From the NCBI RefSeq assembly GCF_022539595.1, contig NC_072784.1:26799432-26863431 (forward strand): DNA of 64,000 nt, written 5' to 3'. The first letter of the stretch is position 1. Each line of letters opens with the position of its first letter. The position numbers were made by a program, and so were the translations under genes. Origin of the DNA: Amphiprion ocellaris. Its lineage: Eukaryota > Chordata > Actinopteri > Pomacentridae. The notes beneath the pieces were generated by a model that ran no database searches, was not told where the DNA came from, and worked only from the letters and a program-made list of their open reading frames with translations. This document shows positions 56,827-64,000 of this stretch, piece after piece.

Positions 56827-59800
56827 AAAAATATTTCCAATTTGTATATAAACATAAAATTTGGCATGAAATTATGCAGAAGAAACTGGCTGTGCTTGAA
56901 TAAGTTGTTTCCGTTGTAAATGTTGGTTCAAATCACATCAGTTGAAGTCTAAAAGTTACTCAATGAATAGTTCAAACAAAAGCGACGGGCTGAAGTTATA
57001 ACTGTTCTGACTGGTGGAAACCGGGACACTAAAGCAGACTGAATGAAAGGTTTGCCACGTTATCCTTGCAGAACACGTAGGTTTTGATGGAGTGAGGTGA
57101 TGGGGAAGGCTGAGGGCTGAAGATGACTGCAGGTTTGGAGGTTGGGGGTGACTGCAGGTGGTGGTGGATGGGTGAGTGAGAGGCAGGCAAGCAAGGAGGT
57201 GCAGAGTGGATCAGCAAACGGAGATGGAGAGCTGCTGTGACTGATGAAGCGAAGCTGGTCGAAGCAGAGCTGCAGGCAGACAGCAGGAGGACCTGAACCA
57301 TAGGAGAGACTAGGTTACTTGAATGCAGGAACACGAGGAAGCAAAGAACTGAACAAACACTAGGAGGCCTAGATTTCAAGATGTTTTGTCACTTTTCCAT
57401 TATTAGCTATACGATTTAAAAAATGAAATAAATCAGAATTTTATCATTGATTCAAAGTTAAATCCATAGGGGAGATCATCAGGCTGACTCTGAATGTGCA
57501 ACTATAAACTATGGATTCATTTGCACTTTGTCTTTTGCTCACCTTCTCCAGGTATAATTTATATCAGCCCCCGCACAGTACATTTACATATGAAAGGATT
57601 TAGCTAATAAACTGGCAGGAGTGGCAGATTTTATACATTATCCTGTTTCATGCTTTCTGTCTTTCTTTTTCTTTTCTGCTGATTTAGGCTCCATCTGGAA
57701 ACAAGTGTGCAACTGCAGGCCAATAACTGAATCCCACCACTCTTTTCTCCTTTTCACATTACATAACTTTTTAAGTTTCGAAAGTGATGCACCAGTTACA
57801 TGCATCTGTAAGTTTCCTGGTGTGCACCTCCCATTTTCGCACATACTGCTGAATGGTATTGAAATGAACGTGACTCACAGGCGTCGCTGCCTTTGTGGGT
57901 GAGGTTTCCCATGGTCGGTGCCTGAATTGCCAGTGTATGACAAACACTGCACAGTTACATTATGAGGGTTAGACGTGGCGAGTCTGACAAAAACGTGACA
58001 TTAGGAGCTTCACCTGATAAGCACTAGCTGTAGGTCTGATGTATATTCTGGTGTTTTCCTATTTTGAAAGAGGCTGCGAAGAGGGGTAAAGTTGTCGCAC
58101 CTAGACCAGATTTTCAAGGATTTTATTGATCAGCTCCCTATGATGCTAGTTTTTTTTTTTTTTTTAATTAATCCTGTGCTGTTACTATACTTTTATGTGA
58201 TCAGGACTAACCCTGCATGGTACATTTGACATAAAGGTGCAGCAAGGTGGGCTGAGGGCCCAACGAGGGTCTAATAGTGTGTGAGTGTTGTAAATGGGAG
58301 TGATTTCATGTTAATTAGCTGTAATGGCTTTAATGCTAATCACTTATTAAAGGACACACATGGCTACAGGGGGTTTTGGCAGAAAGACCACCGGAGTTAC
58401 CTCCACAGTGCAACCAAAACCTCAGATTAAAATAAATAATAGAACACTCCTGACCTCTACTGGTTGAAATTAGATCTGCAGATGAGTGAGGAAACTTTGA
58501 ATGACATACCTGAACTTTATTGCATTCACTAACCAATAAAAAGCATAGTAGCTTTGACGGGTTGGCACAGGACTTCAGGTTTGCACAAGCTGTAATGGGC
58601 AATGAAACAAATGTGATAAAACTCAATTGTGATAAGAAAGCATGCGCCTTGCTATTACACAAGGCGATAACAGGAATTAGTGAATGTTTTAAAACGTCAA
58701 GGTGAAATTTTAGAACCGTCAAATTTGCTTTTGCTGTTTGCAAAATAATCTCCTGAGGTGGATATCTGACCTACCCTTTAAATTTGATCTGCAAGGTTAT
58801 CTCTGATCACATGCTGCAGAGGAAGCAAGTATTTACCACATATATTTATATATTTAATAGCACAAATGCGCGATAAGACCTACTATGGTGCATATTTCTC
58901 TTGTGAAAGGGTTCCCGTAAAAACTAAATAAATTTGGCTGTGTTTCAGGAGTTCTGCTTTTCATGAGGATGTTGGAAGTCGAGCTTGATGAGTCATCAGC
59001 TCAGATCAGTGGAAATTTCAACACAAAAGACACTGTGTTAATAATTTTTGGTAATAATCAGTTGGATTTTGGTAATAATGGGTAGAACCTCGCTATCTTT
59101 TTCCTGGAAGTAAGCAACTTATTATAAAAATCCTATCAGTTTATAATAATAATATCATTTTCCTTCTATCATACCCTGCAAATTTCAGCTCCTGTTGCTT
59201 TAAGAAATAAAAGAGTGCCATTGTAATGTTTGAAAAGTCTTTTCACACCAGGATCTCCAAGCCAATCTCTCTTTTTCACTCTCACGCAGAGAGCAACACA
59301 CCTAAATCAGCATGGCTTAGGCTTCCTCTGGCTTATCCTGCTCTCTGAACATAGCAGGGAGAGTGAAGAAAACTTCAGTAAGATGCTCTATATAAAGACA
59401 GACGATGACAGACCAAAATAAAATGTGACTGCCAGCCAGGATGGCGTATTAATAGAAACCCCAAAAAACAGCTTGCAGACATCGCATCGGCCACACTGTA
59501 GTTGGACTGTTGGTAACTTTGCTGTGTTTGCTGGCAGAGATAGTGAAACTGTGACGTTTTGATCCCCACATCTATTTTTAAGCTACACACTCTATCTACA
59601 ACTTAAACGCACATGGACTTCTATTCATAGCTCCCTGCACACACATTTCAGGGAACCTTTCTTGCCTATTCTTAGATGCTGATTTGAATAAACAAAAGCA
59701 TTTAGTGCTTGTGTGTCTGAAATGTGTGATGGGTGTACCTCCCTCTGTTTAAATCCCTGCTCATGAGATGGTGGAACAGAAACAGAGGTAAAGTGTGACT

Positions 59801-60184
59801 GATGGAATGCTGTCCTGCAAAGTCTGCGGTTTGGGCTGACACACCTGCAACACACACAAAGCAATCCCTCGGACTGACAAATCATGACTTGTACATGCTT
59901 GTGTAACGAGGCTGTGCATTTAAATCCTTTTGGGGTATAACTTCCTGTACAAAGAAAGAAAATGATTCCTGTGAGGAACCAGATTTTTGCAAGAGCTTTG
60001 ATCAAACAACTAAAACAACAGAGAAGGTTTCAAAATATGGTAACTGACACTGGTGTGTTTTGTAGTTGCATTCCTCCAGCAACAAGGCCCACAGTCATCA
60101 TTCCCAGAACTTGAAATTATCATATGAATTGTAATGGCTACATAGCAGCCCTGTTGCTGTAAACTTACACAGTACTTGCTGGGT
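56827..60184. other. Intergenic up to the divergent promoter; one G-rich segment
   Basis: The segment 57060-57310 is clearly G-rich on the plus strand and open for 116 codons on the minus strand (57379-57029), with Ser/Pro-rich sequence and no known domain. It might be an unrecognised exon or regulatory DNA. The rest, including poly-T at 58151-58166, shows nothing. Confidence 0.35.
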
Positions 60185-60502
60185 GACATGACTACAGTTT
60201 TCAGCAGAGATGGAGGCTCTGCCTATGCCCCTGGCAAGTCAAGCCGCCTTGGTCACACCCTTCCCGGCTACCCCCCACCCCCTCCGCTCTGCCCGCCATG
60301 TTCTGGAGGAGGAGATACGTGTAGTCCTGGCTTTAGCTGGCTTAGCGTTAGCAGCGCGTAGCTAGGCGGAGGCGCAACAAGCTCTCTGAACGCGAAATAA
60401 GTACTCTGTCTTGATTTTTTTTACCCTTGGAATTAGCCCGATTATTTTATGGGTGTGTAACCCCGGAGTACCAGTCGAGCCTGACGTAGCCCAAAAATTA
60501 TG
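60185..60502 (+). promoter_or_regulatory. CpG-rich TATA-less promoter and first exon of an unnamed plus-strand gene
   Basis: This segment is richer in G+C and CpG than its surroundings. It contains a CACCC/GC-box tract (60271-60285) and CCGCCATGTT at 60293-60302, the YY1-type element often found at or just after the start of TATA-less housekeeping genes. An ATG at 60500-60502 with A at -3 is followed at once by GTAAGT, so the first exon is either 5' UTR plus a lone Met codon or purely untranslated. No second exon is visible before 64000. Divergent orientation relative to grap matches EPN2 next to GRAP in human synteny (recalled, not tested). Other genes with a Met-only first exon are equally possible. 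Confidence 0.55.
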
Positions 60503-63500
60503 GTAAGTTGCCGTCGGCTTTCAAGACAGTCGAGTTGTTTTGTTTTGCCAGGGTGTCCTGTAATCCAGTTTGCTCTGGTGATGTCTCCACCGAGCACCCG
60601 TCTTGGCTGCTAGCTTGAAGGGGCTGCTAACTAGCTTAGCATGCTAATGGACTGCCTTAACATAGAAAATACGTTTCGGAGCTAGCAAGAACGGTTGTGT
60701 ATTTCGATGTAGGGACTATGAGTGGATGTATTAAATGGTAAAAGTTACATTTAGACGAAGAGTGATCAACAGTTGTGTTTTCACCCTAACTGCTGGTGGG
60801 AGAGAGGTAGAGTCTGGCTGACCTAACAGAAGCTTTGCTAGCTTTGATCCAACTTTTTCAAAGCTGAGTTTTGATAACGTATTAGATATGAACGTTAGTC
60901 AGCGGTTGGCTTGTCTGACGCAAATCTGTGCATCAGCGGCAAAACTATGTGGCATTTAGTATGCAGTAAAAATAACTTTAGTCGGGTTATGTACTTTTCT
61001 AATGAGCTGAGGCAACTAGTTAACGCGAACTCAATCAATGCAGGCAAGTTAGCGTTGTTCGTTAGCTCACCTTGCTAGCCAACGGCAAGTACTTGCCGCA
61101 AGTTTGCACTAAACTTGCTATGTTAGCGGCAACCCCAGGGGGCAAGAGGGCTAGTTTTTTCATCCGATGTTTTAAAATGACGTTGCATAAACTTCAGTCT
61201 CTTCCACACCTTTCATTATTTCGCAATACAGGCAGGTAACTTGACTGTAAAAGGCAGCACATAAAACGAACGTTAGCTAAAGCTACTTTAGCTTTTGTGC
61301 TAACTATCAATCACATCAGTCCAAGGAGGCGCCGTGATTTTTTTTTAAAGAGCGCCTTAGTTTATATTTTCTCCACCGATGCAGGTGCTTTTATTGAGAT
61401 GACGGCTAAATTGGAGCATACTACCTCCAGGCAGCAAAGTATGACTTGACATATTTATTGATATTGTTAGGGAAATTCTTTACGATGTGGGCGCTGTCTA
61501 TTTACTCGCTTCATTCCAATCGGTCAAGCCAGCTGGCTGATAAGCTGTAAAATATTTGCTTTCAGATAATCAACAGTGGCAGGGTTAATTTTTACAGGAC
61601 ATAGTCGAAGATGGTGGTGTTTCGATGGGAGTTTTTCCCCCTTGGTGTTACATTTAACCGATATTAACGTGGCCCGAGTGAGGGGCAGGGCTTTGTCTAT
61701 TGTCAGGATGATCAGTCAGTCACACAGTGGGTGACAGATGCATCATCACTGTCCTCCTCCCGGTCCTGACTTGGCTTTGTCTGTCTCCACCAGCCAGGGA
61801 GGACAAAAGGCGAATCAGGAGGTGGCTTCTTGTCCTGTCTTCTCTGCACTGTGTCAGGGTTGATGCTCATCATAGCTCGCATACGCTCATGGTCACTTTT
61901 AGGGCATTTGGAACAAGTGTTAGTGGTTTGACTGTGTTTTGGTCACACTATATATGACTGTTTTAATCCTTGGGTGGCTGAGCAGTCGAGGGTTAATTAC
62001 TGGTGTATAATGCCTGTGGTTACACTGGATTGTCACTGAAAACAAGTAAATGGATGGTTAAGGAACTGGCTAGATAACTTAATGTCACGCTGTTGCACAC
62101 TCCACTCACACAAATATACTCTGTCACACTCGGCCCCGATTGTGCAAGCCTCCTATCTCCAGGTCATGCCTTAATCTTTCTGTGAGACAAGGTGGACCTG
62201 TTCTCAGTGTGCAGCCTCTCAACCCTTAATGCCAATCACAGTTTACCCAGGTTTTGCCAAGACTCACTCACATTCAAGATAAGTTTGACTCGTTGCGTTG
62301 TGTTTGTTATGTCCAGCAGTCATTTATTTCTTGACGTGCATTTGCAGTCGTTACTGGGTTTTGAGTTCAGTCATAAATGTCTTTTGGCCATGACACAGCC
62401 AAAAGGTTGAAAAAGGGGGAACTAGGAAAACTTTTTAATACACTGGCAGCACAGCAACAACTTCTGTGAGTTCTCTGCCAAACCAAATATGCTCGTCCAC
62501 CGATATAGTTCTGTTGCACACATCACTGTCTCTCGATCACATTTTTCTGTCCCAAGTCTGGGTGTTTTAATGCTGAGTCATTATGATACAGAAATTAATA
62601 TTGACAATTTCATATCATAAGATGAAAATATTGTTTGTGTGCTCTGTAGTTCTCTCACAGGCCATTTACTCAGCGCTTTGTGTAGGTTAGCTGTAATTAA
62701 AGTTGAATGGGATAGCTGGCATACTGGTAGCACAAAAATACAGTTGGCCAAGCTTTATATTGTCGATGATGTTCTTTGATTTAGACCAAGTCTTGACCCT
62801 ACGAGTTGTAGACACCTTTTTCAGATGACTTGTTTTGAAGTTCAATGAGGGAATTTCACCTGTTGATAAGCACCACCACAGCATTGGATGGATGCTGCCA
62901 GGTTAGATTATATAACTCTATTTCGTGATTGATAATTGCTGACAGGAGATGAATTGCATTTAGAGTTACACTGGGGACACTTCTTTTGTCTTCTATTCGT
63001 GTATCATCACAGTTGTTTTGCAAATATTGTTCAATCCATCCATTTTTTGACAGCTACTTTTAAAATAATAACTTAGCTTAAAGGCATTTTTATTTCACCG
63101 TAAAGCCACTGACCTTATAATAATATATCCGGGTTCACCAGGATCTTGTTTGAATAAAACGGGATCCCACAGTAGAGCTTAATTTGAATTTATTTTAATT
63201 TGCATGTCACAGTTAATACTGTGTCCATATCCACTTCAAAGGTAAATGTTATTATTTTATGATATGCATAAGTCATTTCTCTGCTTCATTCAAAAAAATT
63301 CTGTCCCAACTGTTTGACCACCATAAATGTACATTTGTAGTTCACTTTTTTCTGCTGATGCCACTATTCTGTCAGTTTCTTGACATCAGTAGATGTGTAG
63401 TTTTATATGAATTTGACAGCTTTATGTCAGCAAAAGCAGCCCGATCTGTCAAAGTCAGCAGGGCTAATATTATGAAGATCAAATCCAAAATGTAGGTTGT

Positions 63501-64000
63501 AGTACTGGGTAGAAAATCTATAGTGTTAAGTTTGATTATCTGTAAATCAAATAGTACCACTAGGCAGTATAAGATCTACAAGTAGACAAATCAGTTTTGT
63601 TTCATGTACATACCACTCAACCATAAGATTTGACATTTAGTTCACTGATAACAAAATCATTTATCATGTGGATAACAATCCTAAGAGGTATTGCTGATTG
63701 AATTACAAACAGGAGCTGGACTAAGTATCTCTTCAGATTCGATGTACGTTCATCAGATACGGAGAGGTTGGCAGCAGATGTGTTTGAGTTTTGATGTTGT
63801 AAAAAGCTGCACCAGGACTCTGTTATTTTCTGGTTGCCCTCCTATTCTACATGTCATACTGAGAGTTTGACAATAATGATAACAGTCTCAGGGATTTGGG
63901 TGTAATTAACCTGAACTGAGACATGAATATGCATTTCTGCACAAACACAAACAAGTCCTGTGTGCTGTCTCTTCTGGGCCTTGAGTGAACTAAGCATAGA
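60503..64000 (+). other. Probable first intron of the plus-strand gene; no exon seen
   Basis: The donor GTAAGT begins at 60503. The first 800 bp are CpG-richer with many GCTAGC/GTTAGC words and a 16-bp palindrome at 61083-61098. From about 61400 the sequence is ordinary AT-rich noncoding DNA. ORFs up to 78 codons show no recognisable domain. Confidence 0.4.

Overview
The window looks like nuclear DNA of a ray-finned (teleost) fish. It is AT-rich, dense in dinucleotide and GATA microsatellites, and full of fish-type interspersed repeats: Tc1-like elements and their MITEs, piggyBac- and hAT-like elements, LINE 3' tails and a tRNA-headed SINE. Its only recognisable protein-coding gene is a vertebrate adaptor split into small exons. 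Nothing bacterial or viral was seen.

Main gene. A complete five-exon gene for a GRB2-family adaptor runs on the minus strand from 49514 (ATG) to 5948 (stop). Exons are 49437-49514, 41417-41514, 40321-40440, 24301-24469 and 5948-6133. All junctions have GT/AG and the phases join without a break to give 651 nt, 216 residues, SH3-SH2-SH3. Residue choices fit GRAP better than GRB2 or GADS. The N-terminal SH3 and the SH2 keep their key residues. The C-terminal SH3 has Arg192 where the family has the first Trp of the WW pair, and Glu207 where the family has Asn or Ser. The 651 coding bases are spread over 43.6 kb because introns 3 and 4 are 15.9 and 18.2 kb and carry many transposons.

Layout. 0-6 kb: LINE reverse-transcriptase relic, first copy of a 600-bp repeat family (called family C here), CA repeat, grap 3' UTR. 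6-24 kb (intron 4): LINE/SINE debris, Tc1-type MITEs (family A) with a 73-bp near-perfect palindrome and a 20-bp minisatellite, a TGTC-rich element. 24-40 kb (intron 3): a TTAA-bounded duplication around a piggyBac-like MITE beside exon 4, a MITE pair, a decayed Tc1 transposon, a third family C copy, TA/CA repeats, a LINE fragment. 41-50 kb (intron 1, exon 1): hAT-like element with a BED-finger relic, and exon 1 wedged between long microsatellites. 50-57 kb: SINE, two inverted family C copies, a 602-bp tandem duplication. 60.2-60.5 kb: a CpG-richer plus-strand promoter with a first exon whose only ATG touches the splice donor, probably the divergent neighbour of grap. The rest, to 64 kb, reads as its first intron.

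Function. GRAP-type adaptors link phosphotyrosine receptors or scaffolds, through the SH2, to proline-rich partners such as SOS, through the SH3 domains, in lymphoid Ras/ERK signalling. No other gene in the window can be tied to that pathway. By recalled human synteny (GRAP minus, EPN2 plus, adjacent on 17p11.2) the divergent promoter could belong to epn2, but no coding sequence here proves it.
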